Below, piece after piece: positions 1 to 9,347 of a stretch of DNA of 64,000 bases. This DNA comes from Glaciecola sp047250385 (GTDB lineage: Bacteria > Pseudomonadota > Gammaproteobacteria > Enterobacterales > Alteromonadaceae), in contig NZ_JBLBVM010000056.1 of assembly GCF_047250385.1 (NCBI RefSeq), positions 186,001 through 250,000 on the forward strand. The letters are read 5' to 3'. Under the pieces are notes generated by a model, which had not been told where the DNA came from, searched no databases, and worked only from the letters and a program-made list of their open reading frames with translations. A program made the position numbers and the translations under genes. The first letter of the stretch is position 1; every line of letters starts with the position of its first letter.

Positions 1-1
1 T

Positions 2-3000
2 TCAAATCAGCAAGGGAAAACTAGCGCGCTCGCATTCTTCGTCGCCCCTATTTATTATGAGAGCAAAGTTATCGCTTTAATAGTCTCTTCACACGACGCT
101 GAAAATGAAATGTCCGAGATTATGTCTTTAGGTCGACTGGGTAAATCAGGTGAGTCTTACATCATCAATAAAGAAGGAATGATTGTTTCGCGTTCTCGAT
201 TTAAAGATAGCCGAATCAAAATGAAGAGGCTTAAAGAAAATGAATCAGAAGTATTGAGACTTAGCTTGGTTGTGCCTGAACCTTGGTCTGAATACCCAAA
301 TCAACTAACCGCTATGGCGCAAAGTATTACTCAATTTGAGTCTTCACAAAATTTAAATGGGTATCTTGATTATAGAGGCGTAAAAGTTATTGGAACTTGG
401 CGCTGGATTCCCGAAATGCAACTAGGCATTGCTACCGAGTTTGATTTTGCCGAAGCAAATATTCCATTTAATAAATCTAAAAATACGATCATTTCGCTTG
501 TTGCAGTCAATATTGGGATTGCCCTAAGCATGTCCGTCATATTATTGGTACTTTCAAACAATACGAATAGAAAACTACGAAAAGCAGCTCATGCCCTCGA
601 AGATACGGTAATTAGCCGTACTTGTGATTTAGAGCAAACAGCCATTTTATTGGAAAGTGAAAAAGCCACACTACAAAGTATATTAGATAGTATTCCTGAC
701 CCAATATTTTGCAAAGACAGTGAAGGTCGATATGTCCTCGTCAATCAATCGTTTGCTAATTTAACAGGCTTATCACAGGAAGAAATTGTCGGTAAGAGTG
801 ACTCAAAGCTTTTCCCAAAAGAGGATGCAGACTTTTTTATTAAAGATGATGATAAGTTGTTGGCCTCTGGAATAGCACACATTATCGAACGCCCTACTGT
901 TGACATGAAAGGAAATAAACTGCTGTTTGAAACACGGAAAACCTTAATTCACTATAGAGGTCAGGATAAAGCTGGTATTTTAGGTATTTGTAGAGATATT
1001 ACAGATAGAAAACGCTTCGAAGAAGCAATGATGAATGCGACACGAAGCGCTCAAGAGGCTAGCAATGCCAAAAGTGAGTTTCTAGCAAGAATGTCTCACG
1101 AAATTAGAACGCCGATGAACGGTGTACTCGGTATGATTGACCTCCTGTTAGATTCGACATTAGATTCTGATCAGACCCACAAATTGAAAATTGCAAAAAA
1201 CAGTGCCTCTACCCTTTTAACGATTATCAATGACATACTCGACTTTTCTAGAGTGGAAGCAGGAAAGTTGGAACTTGAATCAATTGATTTCAACCTCTCT
1301 CATCAAGTAGAAACAATAGTTCAAACTCTCGCAGTTCGCAGTGATGAAAAAGGTGTTGAGCTTATTGTTGATGTCACAGCTGTCGAGCAGTCAATGGTAA
1401 AAGGCGACCCCATTCGAATACGCCAAGTACTCACGAACCTAATTAATAACGCCATAAAATTTACTGAGTTTGGTCAAATTGTCGTTAGAGCAAGAGCCGT
1501 TAAGAAAGGCGATATAACAGAAGTAGAATGCAGCGTTGAAGATTCAGGAATTGGTATTGCATCGGAAAGCCTTGAACACCTTTTTGATTCATTCAGTCAA
1601 GTTGACAACAGCACAACGCGCAACTACGGAGGCTCGGGTTTAGGCCTTGCTATTTCAAAACGTTTAGTGGAATTGATGGGTGGGGAAATATACGTTTTCT
1701 CAACGCTTCATGAAGGAAGTACGTTTAGCTTCAGACTTGACTTAGAAACGAGTTCGTTAAAAGAAAAGCCACTCCCTCACTCGAATATCAACAATTGGCA
1801 AGTTCTCGTTGTAGACGACAATCAAACAAATCGGGATATTTTAACGAATCAACTTACAAATTGGGGGCTTAGAGTAATTTTAGCAAGTAGCGCTGATGAA
1901 GCACTCAAAAAACTGAATGCAGAACCTCTCAAACTAGACCTAATCATTACCGATATGAATATGCCTGATAAAGACGGTCTTGCTCTTGTCTCTGATATTA
2001 AATTACTGGAGCAATACAAGAATGTAAAAATTCTGATGTTGAGTTCAATGGCGCTGCAAATGCCACTGAATGAGTACCGCACATTAGGCCTCGATGCGTG
2101 TCTTATGAAACCCATCGGCATCACGGAACTCTTTAACACTCTCTCTTTATTGTCGCGTAACAGCGATTTTGTGACAGAGAACACGCTCGTTTCGTATAGC
2201 GAAGAGCAGCCCATTGAGCTTATTGAGTGGCCTAAATACAACAAAGTGCTGATTGTTGAGGACAACCAAGTCAACCAATTAGTCGCTGAAGGTATACTGA
2301 AAAAATTTGGCTTGCATTACGGTGTTGCTATGGACGGCAGCATAGCCCTTGAAGCTTTATTAAATAGTGAAATTGATCAACCCTACACTCTGATATTAAT
2401 GGATTGTCAAATGCCTGTCCTCGATGGTTACAGATGTTCGGAGAAGATTCGGGAAGGTCATGCTGGCGAGCGTTATAAAGATATTCCGATTATTGCAATG
2501 ACAGCAAATGCAATGAAAGGAGACCGAGAGAAGTGTTTACTGCATGGTATGAATGATCACGTTCCAAAGCCCATTGATGCCGTCTCGCTGCAAAAAGCAC
2601 TGATAGCAGGTTTTAAGTTAACACCAGCTCATCTTCTTGATTTTACAAACTTCAGCCATAATGAAAAAAGTAAAGATTTGAAAGAAAAAATCATCTTTCC
2701 TGAGAGTTTGCTTACCATAGATCGTAATTCGCCCCCTCCAGTTCTTATTGATCAACCGAGTATCTATTTAAAAAGCTTAGCACTGTTCCAAAAACATCAC
2801 GGAAATATCACCCTCTCATTCCCAAATACCCGCGCAGAAATGGACGTATTAAAAACTAAACTTCATACTATCAAAGGTAGTTCGGGTAACATCGGCTTAA
2901 ATAAAGTCTACTTATTAACAATAGAACTAGAAGACAAAATCAAAAACAATAAGTTAACATCCTCCGACCTCGAACGCTTTAATCGTGCTATTTCAGAAAC

Positions 3001-3259
3001 TATTTTAGATATCAATAAAATAATTGATATCAACAGTAGTAAAAGCAATGATTCGCAAAGTATGCGGCCCTTAAGAGTGGTTCTAAGTGAAATTAAACCC
3101 TTGGTAGACAATAGTGAATTAGTTCCCTTTGAGCTAGTAGATGAACTATCTAGAATATCAAAAGTACACATTGAAGACTTGGAACTTCATGATATAGTGA
3201 ATGCATTGGAAGAATTTAACTACGAAAAAACCAAAACATTAATCGAAGGGAAGCTATGA
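2..3259 (+). CDS. Hybrid sensor histidine kinase (dCache-PAS-HisKA-HATPase-REC-REC-HPt), 5' end cut by window edge
   Basis: Membrane-bound phosphorelay kinase. The frame is open from base 2 without a stop, so the first ATG at 110 is internal and the true start lies outside the window. Order: end of a periplasmic Cache-like sensor, one transmembrane segment (about bases 485-555), a coiled linker, a PAS domain (about 665-1010), a HisKA domain with phosphoacceptor His in MSHEIRTPMNG (codon at 1097), an HATPase with N box NLINNAIKF and glycine boxes DSGIGIA and GGSGLGLAI, two receiver domains with phospho-Asp in TDMNMP (1952) and MDCQMP (2402), and a C-terminal HPt domain with HTIKGSSG. All relay residues look intact, as in a BarA/ArcB-type complete relay. 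The stop overlaps the next gene's start by 4 bp, so the REC-GGDEF-EAL protein is its likely partner. The ligand is unknown. Confidence 0.93.
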   Translation, partial: SNQQGKTSALAFFVAPIYYESKVIALIVSSHDAENEMSEIMSLGRLGKSGESYIINKEGMIVSRSRFKDSRIKMKRLKENESEVLRLSLVVPEPWSEYPNQLTAMAQSITQFESSQNLNGYLDYRGVKVIGTWRWIPEMQLGIATEFDFAEANIPFNKSKNTIISLVAVNIGIALSMSVILLVLSNNTNRKLRKAAHALEDTVISRTCDLEQTAILLESEKATLQSILDSIPDPIFCKDSEGRYVLVNQSFANLTGLSQEEIVGKSDSKLFPKEDADFFIKDDDKLLASGIAHIIERPTVDMKGNKLLFETRKTLIHYRGQDKAGILGICRDITDRKRFEEAMMNATRSAQEASNAKSEFLARMSHEIRTPMNGVLGMIDLLLDSTLDSDQTHKLKIAKNSASTLLTIINDILDFSRVEAGKLELESIDFNLSHQVETIVQTLAVRSDEKGVELIVDVTAVEQSMVKGDPIRIRQVLTNLINNAIKFTEFGQIVVRARAVKKGDITEVECSVEDSGIGIASESLEHLFDSFSQVDNSTTRNYGGSGLGLAISKRLVELMGGEIYVFSTLHEGSTFSFRLDLETSSLKEKPLPHSNINNWQVLVVDDNQTNRDILTNQLTNWGLRVILASSADEALKKLNAEPLKLDLIITDMNMPDKDGLALVSDIKLLEQYKNVKILMLSSMALQMPLNEYRTLGLDACLMKPIGITELFNTLSLLSRNSDFVTENTLVSYSEEQPIELIEWPKYNKVLIVEDNQVNQLVAEGILKKFGLHYGVAMDGSIALEALLNSEIDQPYTLILMDCQMPVLDGYRCSEKIREGHAGERYKDIPIIAMTANAMKGDREKCLLHGMNDHVPKPIDAVSLQKALIAGFKLTPAHLLDFTNFSHNEKSKDLKEKIIFPESLLTIDRNSPPPVLIDQPSIYLKSLALFQKHHGNITLSFPNTRAEMDVLKTKLHTIKGSSGNIGLNKVYLLTIELEDKIKNNKLTSSDLERFNRAISETILDINKIIDINSSKSNDSQSMRPLRVVLSEIKPLVDNSELVPFELVDELSRISKVHIEDLELHDIVNALEEFNYEKTKTLIEGKL

Positions 3260-5058
3260 TTAATAAACTTGACCAGTTCAGTATTTTAGCAGTGGATGAT
3301 GATCCTACGAATATAAATGTCATCGTCAGTCACTTAAAACCGCTAAACGCGAAGATGCTTATCGCAACGTCTGGAGCAACCGCGCTAGATATCATCAAAG
3401 CAAAAAATCCAGATATAATTATTCTAGACATAAATATGCCAAATATGTCTGGCATAGAAGTTTGTCGAACCATAAAAGCTGATCCTAAGAATAAACATAT
3501 ACCCATTCTCTTTTTAACCAGCAGCGAAACAGATATTAGCGAGGCTTTCTCCGTAGGAGCAGTCGACTATATTATTAAACCTGTGCGCCCAGAAGAATTA
3601 ATTGCCAGAGTTAATACTCACCTAACTTTAGGTACACTCGTCGAGTCATTAAATCACGCAAATGCAATGTTAGAGAGCGTGAATGAAAACCTAGAGCAAA
3701 AAGTTGCCGATCGGACAAAGGAATTAGTTTCGGTCAATGTAAATCTACGCCGTGAGATTGATGAAAGAAGGCGTCTTCAAGACAAGTTAAGCTATTTATC
3801 TAATTATGACTTTGTGACTCGTATGTTCAACCGAACATCTATGGAAACCGAAGTCAAAAAAGTATTAGATAGGATGCTGACGAAGGAAGCGAACTACTAC
3901 TTTTTGTTTATTGATTTAGACCAGTTTAAAGTCATCAACGATACATGTGGTCACATAGCTGGCGACGAATTACTGAGACAGATCGCAGACCTGTTGCGCA
4001 GTCTTTTCTCTAAGGATGACATTATTGCTCGCTTGGGTGGCGATGAGTTTGCAGTTTTGTTTACTATTGATACATTAGAACACGCTATTCGTCGTACCTC
4101 AGCCGTCAAAGAAGCAATTGAAAGTTATCGATTTGAATGGGGTGAAGAAGCGTTTAAACACTCCTTGAGTGCAGCTTTAGTCGAGTTAGATGCAAGTATC
4201 GATTCGGTATCGCATTTGATGAGTATCGCTGAGCGAACCTGTTTTGAAAGCAAACGTAAAGGTGGTAGTGAATTATCTGTTTATAATTATACTAAGCAGC
4301 ACATTGATAAAACCCATCAACAAATGCGAATAATTCCGCTTATTCATCAAGCAATCGAAAACGATAACTTCACTCTTTATTACCAAAAAGTAACGCCTAT
4401 CGTTGAAGAGTCAGAGATAAAAATAGAGCTTCTTATCCGCTTGATTGGTATTGATGGAAAGATAAAGCCGCCTGGACAATTCATCCCTATTGCTGAAAAG
4501 TTTCACATTATTACTGAAATTGATAAATGGGTTTTGCGCAAAGCATTTGTTGCCATTGCCGACATGCCTGACAATGTAGAGTTTTCAATTAATTTATCAG
4601 GTGATTTCATTGCCAAATCGAGCGCCGCAGAATTGATTAAGCAATACGTCAGCGAATTCAATGCAAGACCATCCCAAATATGCTTCGAAATAACAGAAAC
4701 TTCCGCTATCTCTAATTTAGAAAGTACGCAGGAATTCATCAGTTCCCTCAAACCACTGGGCTTTAAATTTGCTTTAGATGACTTCGGAACAGGTACTTCC
4801 TCATATGAATACTTGAAGAAGCTATCCGTTGACTACGTAAAAATAGATGGCATGTTTGTGCGCGATATAGATAAGGATGATATCAGTCAAAAAATGGTTG
4901 AGTCTATTGCTGGTATTGCAAAAGCGAAGGGAATAATGGTTATTGCCGAGTGCGTAGAAACAATGGAGTCTCTTGATATTTTGAAGAAGCTCAACATTAA
5001 CTATTACCAAGGTTACTACGATCATCACCCAGAAAATTTATCGAATTTTAGGCCTTAA
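3256..5058 (+). CDS. Response regulator with GGDEF and EAL domains (c-di-GMP turnover)
   Basis: 600 aa cytoplasmic protein. An N-terminal receiver has the acidic pair DDD and phospho-Asp in ILDINMP. A coiled-coil linker follows, then a GGDEF domain with an intact GGDEF motif (RLGGDEFAVLF), so diguanylate cyclase activity is plausible. The EAL domain has ELL in place of EAL, but keeps NLSG, EITET, DDFGTG, KID and AECVET, so phosphodiesterase activity may remain. Its C-terminus (QGYYDHHPENL) departs from the usual QGYxFxxP and the protein ends early. The start has a good ribosome site (GAAGGGAAG) and ATGA overlap with the hybrid kinase, which indicates translational coupling. It is probably the output regulator of that kinase; this pairing is inferred from position. 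Confidence 0.93.
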   Translation: MINKLDQFSILAVDDDPTNINVIVSHLKPLNAKMLIATSGATALDIIKAKNPDIIILDINMPNMSGIEVCRTIKADPKNKHIPILFLTSSETDISEAFSVGAVDYIIKPVRPEELIARVNTHLTLGTLVESLNHANAMLESVNENLEQKVADRTKELVSVNVNLRREIDERRRLQDKLSYLSNYDFVTRMFNRTSMETEVKKVLDRMLTKEANYYFLFIDLDQFKVINDTCGHIAGDELLRQIADLLRSLFSKDDIIARLGGDEFAVLFTIDTLEHAIRRTSAVKEAIESYRFEWGEEAFKHSLSAALVELDASIDSVSHLMSIAERTCFESKRKGGSELSVYNYTKQHIDKTHQQMRIIPLIHQAIENDNFTLYYQKVTPIVEESEIKIELLIRLIGIDGKIKPPGQFIPIAEKFHIITEIDKWVLRKAFVAIADMPDNVEFSINLSGDFIAKSSAAELIKQYVSEFNARPSQICFEITETSAISNLESTQEFISSLKPLGFKFALDDFGTGTSSYEYLKKLSVDYVKIDGMFVRDIDKDDISQKMVESIAGIAKAKGIMVIAECVETMESLDILKKLNINYYQGYYDHHPENLSNFRP

Positions 5059-5075
5059 TCAAAACCTTGTTATAT

Positions 5076-5101
5076 AAGTGATAGATAGTCCTCTATCACT
5101 T
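5076..5101. terminator. Hairpin between convergent genes
   Basis: A 10-bp perfect inverted repeat (AAGTGATAGA / TCTATCACTT) with a 6-nt loop lies between the REC-GGDEF-EAL gene and the convergent patatin gene. The following T-run is weak, so terminator efficiency is uncertain. Confidence 0.55.
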
Positions 5102-5119
5102 GCTCTTATTCTTGCACAT

Positions 5120-6190
5120 TCACTTTCTAGATAGCTGTATTGGCTTAATCGTATCGATGATATCCACGCATTGTAATCGCCTGATAAATTCCTCAGCTAG
5201 GCTCTCAGACTGCTTAATGACTTCTAGCCAATAACTGATCCTCTGTTGCGCAGCCATATCTTTGAAATCCTGCCTATCCGGTATTTTTGAGTAAGGTAAT
5301 TTAGCGATGAATTCCTGACTAGGAACCAACATAACTACATTTTCGTAGCTACTTTCGTGGCACTGTCTACTTTTCACATTTTTATCAAACCAGCCTGGTG
5401 TTGGTGTGTCATAAAAATGAGGATACAGCACTAAATCTGACTGTTGAAATGCGAGATCAAAGTGATAATCAATAATACCACCATCTCTATACATACCAGG
5501 CTTAGCATTCGGTATATCTTTAATCCCTTCCAAAACGACGGGAATAGAGCCCGAGGCCATAAGTGAAGGCACGAAATTTTCTGAATTAAGTGTATAAAAA
5601 TCAGTAGGGAAATTATATGGATCTGAAAATAAACCTTCTTTTTGCCTCGTCGAAAATACGGCACGAGTAAACTGACGCGATATCGACTTTCTCTTAAGCA
5701 TATTTTTAGCTGCAGCAATGGACAGTCCTAATAGCTGCGAAGCTTTCTTTTCCGAGCTGACTAAGCCATGACAATGCTGCACAAAGAAGTGCACATTTTT
5801 CTTATCTGAATTCAAAGCCTCTGAAATGCCAGAGTCACCAAGCATTCTATACAGGAGATCATAGCCTTTTTCCGTGATCTCTTTGGCTTGCGGATTTTCC
5901 GTATAAACAGTTTTCGCATAATTGTTTGCAAGCCTGTCTATCGCTGCAGCCGGATCACCTTGTGCTAAGCAAGCTGCACGAAAAGCCCCTGCCGAACTTC
6001 CCATGATATCGATACTTCCTTTTCTCGCATCAAGAAACTCAGGAAAGATTATCTTGTCTAAACCGGCCAAAACAAACCATTTAGGACCACCAGATGCGCC
6101 TAAGAAGCCACCAAATAAGTTTGCATGGAATCCTTCTTCCTTAATTCGCTTAAGTGCGACACTTCCAGCATAGATGTTAAGTAATGACAT
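5120..6190 (-). CDS. Patatin-like phospholipase family protein
   Basis: 356 aa. Patatin-type lipases are Ser-Asp dyad acyl hydrolases. Visible are the glycine-rich oxyanion segment (GASGGPKW), the nucleophile elbow GSSAG about 80 residues in, and the catalytic Asp in DGGIIDYH near residue 245. There is no clear signal peptide or membrane segment, so the protein is probably cytoplasmic or peripheral. The start is set at the ATG at 6190, which has AAGGAAG upstream; an in-frame TTG at 6223 is possible but less likely. It is monocistronic and convergent with the c-di-GMP gene. The substrate is unknown. Confidence 0.82.
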   Translation of the reverse strand: MSLLNIYAGSVALKRIKEEGFHANLFGGFLGASGGPKWFVLAGLDKIIFPEFLDARKGSIDIMGSSAGAFRAACLAQGDPAAAIDRLANNYAKTVYTENPQAKEITEKGYDLLYRMLGDSGISEALNSDKKNVHFFVQHCHGLVSSEKKASQLLGLSIAAAKNMLKRKSISRQFTRAVFSTRQKEGLFSDPYNFPTDFYTLNSENFVPSLMASGSIPVVLEGIKDIPNAKPGMYRDGGIIDYHFDLAFQQSDLVLYPHFYDTPTPGWFDKNVKSRQCHESSYENVVMLVPSQEFIAKLPYSKIPDRQDFKDMAAQQRISYWLEVIKQSESLAEEFIRRLQCVDIIDTIKPIQLSRK

Positions 6191-6602
6191 GAAAGTCTGA
6201 TCTTCCTTTTCCAGTATGAACAATTATGATGTTCACAGTTTGCAACAAAAACGCCCTTAAATACAGTGCTCAAGCTGTCGTTTTTATAATTAATAAACTA
6301 AGTGCACGTATTATAGCCAATTAATATTTACTATTTAAAACATGGCGTTATACACTTAGGCAGAAGTCGCACACAAGGTTATCCACAACTTTAGTGGATA
6401 ACAGAAAATAAGCTTGGCAAAACAAACACTTTCATGAGGAGCTTTTATTCACTCTATTCTTCCTATAATTGAGAGCTAAAGCACAAATAGTTAAGCGTAA
6501 TTTTTCAGAGCAATAAATGACCAAATAGGTCTACAAATAAAGTAAGTTCATTCAACTAACTTAGAACATTCAATAAACTAGAAAATAAAAGGATTGTAAA
6601 AA
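6191..6602. other. Divergent intergenic region of about 410 bp with paired DnaA-like boxes
   Basis: Holds the promoters of the patatin gene (left) and the yffB-dapE operon (right). It is AT-rich and contains no credible ORF. The one clear structure is the inverted pair of DnaA-like boxes listed separately. Confidence 0.6.
6378..6402. promoter_or_regulatory. Inverted pair of DnaA-box-like sites
   Basis: A perfect consensus DnaA box TTATCCACA at 6379-6387 faces TTATCCACT on the other strand (6393-6401). Together they form a 9-bp perfect inverted repeat (GTTATCCAC / GTGGATAAC) with a 7-bp spacer. No dnaA, dnaN, gidA or rpmH genes are near, so this is not oriC. It could be a DnaA-regulated promoter, a titration site, or another regulator's palindrome. 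Confidence 0.5.
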
Positions 6603-6947
6603 GTGACTACGCTATACGGCATCCCCAATTGCGATACGATAAAGAAAGCGAAGAAATGGTTAGAAGCAAATAAGCTTGAGTATCAATTTCACGATTATCG
6701 AAAAGATGGTCTTGATGAGAACTGGCTTATTAAGACAGAGTCAGTACTTGGCTGGGAAACTATGTTAAACAAACGTGGCACAACTTATAGGCAATTAAGT
6801 GATGAACAAAAAAACACGATTAACAAAGAATCTGCACTTGCACTCATGCTTAAATTTCCTGCCATGATTAAGCGCCCCATATTAATACATAGTGACAGTT
6901 ATCATATTGGTTTTAATGCTGAAAGTTATAGTCAGGTATTCGCATAA
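6603..6947 (+). CDS. yffB: ArsC/Spx-family thioredoxin-fold protein YffB
   Basis: 114 aa. The N-terminal GIPNCDTIKKA places a single cysteine at residue 9, as in ArsC-like reductases. The family is glutathione-dependent arsenate-reductase-like in fold; the physiological substrate is not established. The start is GTG with AAAGGA about 9 nt upstream. The stop overlaps the dapE start by one base (TAATG). The yffB-dapE order is the same as in Escherichia coli, which supports orthology. Confidence 0.88.
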   Translation: MTTLYGIPNCDTIKKAKKWLEANKLEYQFHDYRKDGLDENWLIKTESVLGWETMLNKRGTTYRQLSDEQKNTINKESALALMLKFPAMIKRPILIHSDSYHIGFNAESYSQVFA

Positions 6948-8074
6948 TGCGGGATGTCATACAAACAACCATCGAACTCGTTTCACGCCCATCGATAACA
7001 CCTAAGGATGAAGGCTGCCAAGACTATATGGGAGACATTCTGTCACCACTTGGCTTCAAGCAGGAAACGATGGTGTTTGAAGATACTACGAACATGTGGG
7101 CTCGCAAAGGTAATCAACAGCCTGTTTTTTGTTTTGCGGGTCATACCGACGTAGTGCCTACAGGACCGGCAGCTAAATGGAAACACCCTCCTTTTGAACC
7201 AACTATTGAGAATGGCTTTATTTATGGTCGCGGCACGGCTGACATGAAAGGTAGTTTAGCCGCTATGTTGTGTGCCACTGAAAGATTTGTGAAGGATCAC
7301 CCGACACACAAAGGTTCTATCGCATACCTTATTACCAGTGATGAAGAAGGCCCTTTTATCAACGGCACTACAAGAGTGATTGATACACTGGAGGCTAGAA
7401 ACGAAAAGATTGATTATTGCATTGTTGGTGAGCCTTCTAGTACTACAAAAACGGGGGATGTCGTAAAGAACGGACGACGCGGCTCATTGACCGGCGACCT
7501 TATTGTAAAAGGCGTACAAGGGCATGTAGCTTATCCACATTTAGTAGAAAATCCTATTCATGCTATCGCTCCGGCATTAGCCGAGCTAGCGTCTACAGTA
7601 TGGGATGAAGGAAATGAATATTTTCCTCCTACCAGTTTCCAAGTATCAAATATTCACGCTGGTACAGGTGCTGGAAATGTCGTTCCGGGCACAGTTGAAG
7701 TATGCTTTAATTTCCGATTCTCTAAGGAAGTAAGCGACCATGAGCTAATTGAAAGAGTGCTTGCGGTCTTAGATAAACACAATGTCGAACATGAGATCCA
7801 TTGGACATTCAATGGTCAACCATTTCTGACTGATCGAGGTTTCTTCGTGGATGCGGTTGTGGACAGCATAAAAGAAGTGACTGGTATTGATACCGAATTA
7901 TCTACTGCAGGTGGCACATCAGATGGCCGCTTCATCGCACCAACTGGTGCACAAGTGATTGAGCTTGGTCCAGAAAACGCAACGATCCACAAACTGAATG
8001 AGTGTGTAAACATTGAAAACTTGAAAGCATTAGAAAATATTTACTATGCAACCCTAGTGCGAGTTTTAACATGA
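6947..8074 (+). CDS. dapE: Succinyl-diaminopimelate desuccinylase DapE
   Basis: 375 aa M20-family zinc hydrolase. It converts N-succinyl-LL-diaminopimelate to LL-diaminopimelate and succinate, for lysine and peptidoglycan synthesis. Motifs seen are the metal His in FAGHTDVVPTG, the bridging Asp in GRGTADMKG, the catalytic Glu in SDEEGPFINGT, the metal Glu in GEPSST, and the C-terminal His in NATIHKLNE. Length is normal. It is translationally coupled on both sides (TAATG with yffB, ATGA with the M15 peptidase). Grouping with a cell-wall peptidase fits a peptidoglycan role. Confidence 0.97.
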   Translation: MRDVIQTTIELVSRPSITPKDEGCQDYMGDILSPLGFKQETMVFEDTTNMWARKGNQQPVFCFAGHTDVVPTGPAAKWKHPPFEPTIENGFIYGRGTADMKGSLAAMLCATERFVKDHPTHKGSIAYLITSDEEGPFINGTTRVIDTLEARNEKIDYCIVGEPSSTTKTGDVVKNGRRGSLTGDLIVKGVQGHVAYPHLVENPIHAIAPALAELASTVWDEGNEYFPPTSFQVSNIHAGTGAGNVVPGTVEVCFNFRFSKEVSDHELIERVLAVLDKHNVEHEIHWTFNGQPFLTDRGFFVDAVVDSIKEVTGIDTELSTAGGTSDGRFIAPTGAQVIELGPENATIHKLNECVNIENLKALENIYYATLVRVLT

Positions 8075-8754
8075 TTTCACCACAACAAGTACTCGGTTTA
8101 AACAACAAGCATGTAGTTAATGTCGTCAATGCAGACAATCAACATAAACTGCTTCCAATCGTCAAGGATGCTTACCTCGACATGCAAAAAGCAGCAAGCC
8201 TAGATGGACACGATCTGCAACTGGTGAGTACTTTTCGAAGTTTTGAACGACAGGCTAGTATTTGGAATAGAAAGTGGAACGGTGAACTCAAACTAAACAC
8301 GCTTGATGGTGAAGTTTTAGATACCAGCGTTTTAGACGATGAAACAAAACTTCATGCTATTTTATTATGGTCTGCTCTACCGGGGGGAAGTCGTCATCAT
8401 TGGGGAACCGATTTTGATGTATACGATCGCAAGCGAGTAGAAGATTGTGGGAAACCTTTTGAGCTTGTCACCAGTGAATATGAAGGAAATGGACCATGCG
8501 CTGATCTCGCAGTTTGGTTGCACAACAATGCCTCAAAATTTGGTTTCGCGCGCCCCTATTTCGAATACAGAGGCGGTGTTGCTCCTGAACCTTGGCATTT
8601 ATCATATATTCCAATTGCTAAACAAATTATAAATTCATTTTCTGTTGATTTACTTCGACAACAACTCATTGAATCGAGTATTTTAGGTTTAGATACTGTA
8701 TTGTTGCAGCTCAATGCGCTTTTTGAGCGTTATACATTAAATAAAGGAATGTAA
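8071..8754 (+). CDS. M15-family D-alanyl-D-alanine carboxypeptidase-like metallopeptidase
   Basis: 227 aa. It has the VanY/DacB-like M15 signature: STFRSFERQ, then GGSRHHWGTDFDVYD supplying zinc-binding His and Asp, then EPWHLSY supplying the last His. These enzymes trim D-Ala or cut peptidoglycan peptides. No N-terminal signal peptide is visible from this start, which is odd for a wall enzyme; it may act on cytoplasmic muropeptides or use another export route. It sits in the dapE operon, overlapping dapE by 4 bp and the following small gene by 1 bp. Confidence 0.88.
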   Translation: MISPQQVLGLNNKHVVNVVNADNQHKLLPIVKDAYLDMQKAASLDGHDLQLVSTFRSFERQASIWNRKWNGELKLNTLDGEVLDTSVLDDETKLHAILLWSALPGGSRHHWGTDFDVYDRKRVEDCGKPFELVTSEYEGNGPCADLAVWLHNNASKFGFARPYFEYRGGVAPEPWHLSYIPIAKQIINSFSVDLLRQQLIESSILGLDTVLLQLNALFERYTLNKGM

Positions 8755-8921
8755 TGAGTACTTGGCTTGTCGTTACTATAATTGTTGTGGTGCTGGCTTT
8801 TATTGTCAGCACCATCACTGCGTTGCTGAAATCAAAGCCATTCCATTTTTCGGAAGAGTTCGAGGCATCCCAGAAAGAAAAACCTAAAGACGATGACGAC
8901 GAACCATCTAGCCTTATTTAA
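8754..8921 (+). CDS. Small single-pass membrane protein with acidic tail (55 aa)
   Basis: Short ORF starting at TAATG with the upstream peptidase and ending in TAA. It encodes 55 aa: a hydrophobic helix (residues about 4-25, TWLVVTIIVVVLAFIVST), then a charged tail with KEKPKDDDDE. The position at the end of the dapE operon resembles that of small membrane proteins (YpfN or DUF2897 type) next to dapE in other gammaproteobacteria; that assignment is from memory of the families and uncertain. The tight overlap, clean frame and membrane design support a real gene. Confidence 0.72.
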   Translation: MSTWLVVTIIVVVLAFIVSTITALLKSKPFHFSEEFEASQKEKPKDDDDEPSSLI

Positions 8922-8927
8922 TCTTAA

Positions 8928-9347
8928 CTAGAACTCGCTCTGTTCTCTCAATAATTCCTGCAATTTTACAATTAGGACTGTGCGATCTTCATCCGTGTAA
9001 GAAATCATCGCCTGTTTCCCCCATACCGGTGATGGCCAGGCTATGTCATGTTTATAGCGACAAATATGGTGCACGTGTAATTGCGAAACAATATTTCCAA
9101 TTGCAGCCACATTTAGCTTATCAGGGGTGAAGCCCTCTTTTAATGCCCTACTGAGTGTTGCAGACTCCTGCCAAAGTTGTTTTTGTTGTCCTTCATCAAG
9201 ATCAATAATTTCTTTAGCATTATCAACTGCAGGGATTAGCACACACCAAACAAACTGATTGTCATTGATCAGCCTCACCTGAGAGAGGGGTAATGCAAAC
9301 ACAAAATGACTATCACTTTCCAAACGTTCATCCAGATTAAATTTCAC
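8928..9347 (-). CDS. HIT-domain nucleotide-binding protein
   Basis: 139 aa histidine-triad protein. The triad region reads QLHVHHICR, close to the HxHxHxx signature, so it is probably a nucleotide hydrolase or transferase of the HIT superfamily with an unknown substrate. The start is GTG and overlaps the last 11 bases of astE, so the two are co-transcribed. It is convergent with the dapE operon, leaving only 6 bp between stops. Confidence 0.85.
   Translation of the reverse strand: MKFNLDERLESDSHFVFALPLSQVRLINDNQFVWCVLIPAVDNAKEIIDLDEGQQKQLWQESATLSRALKEGFTPDKLNVAAIGNIVSQLHVHHICRYKHDIAWPSPVWGKQAMISYTDEDRTVLIVKLQELLREQSEF

Noticed and set aside
1849..2274. 141-codon open frame antisense to the hybrid kinase
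   Set aside because: It lies wholly inside the conserved receiver-domain coding region; composition is a reverse-frame shadow and no ribosome site is evident.
6378..6402. Replication origin
   Set aside because: Only two DnaA boxes, and no dnaA, dnaN, rpmH, gidA or AT-rich unwinding array nearby.
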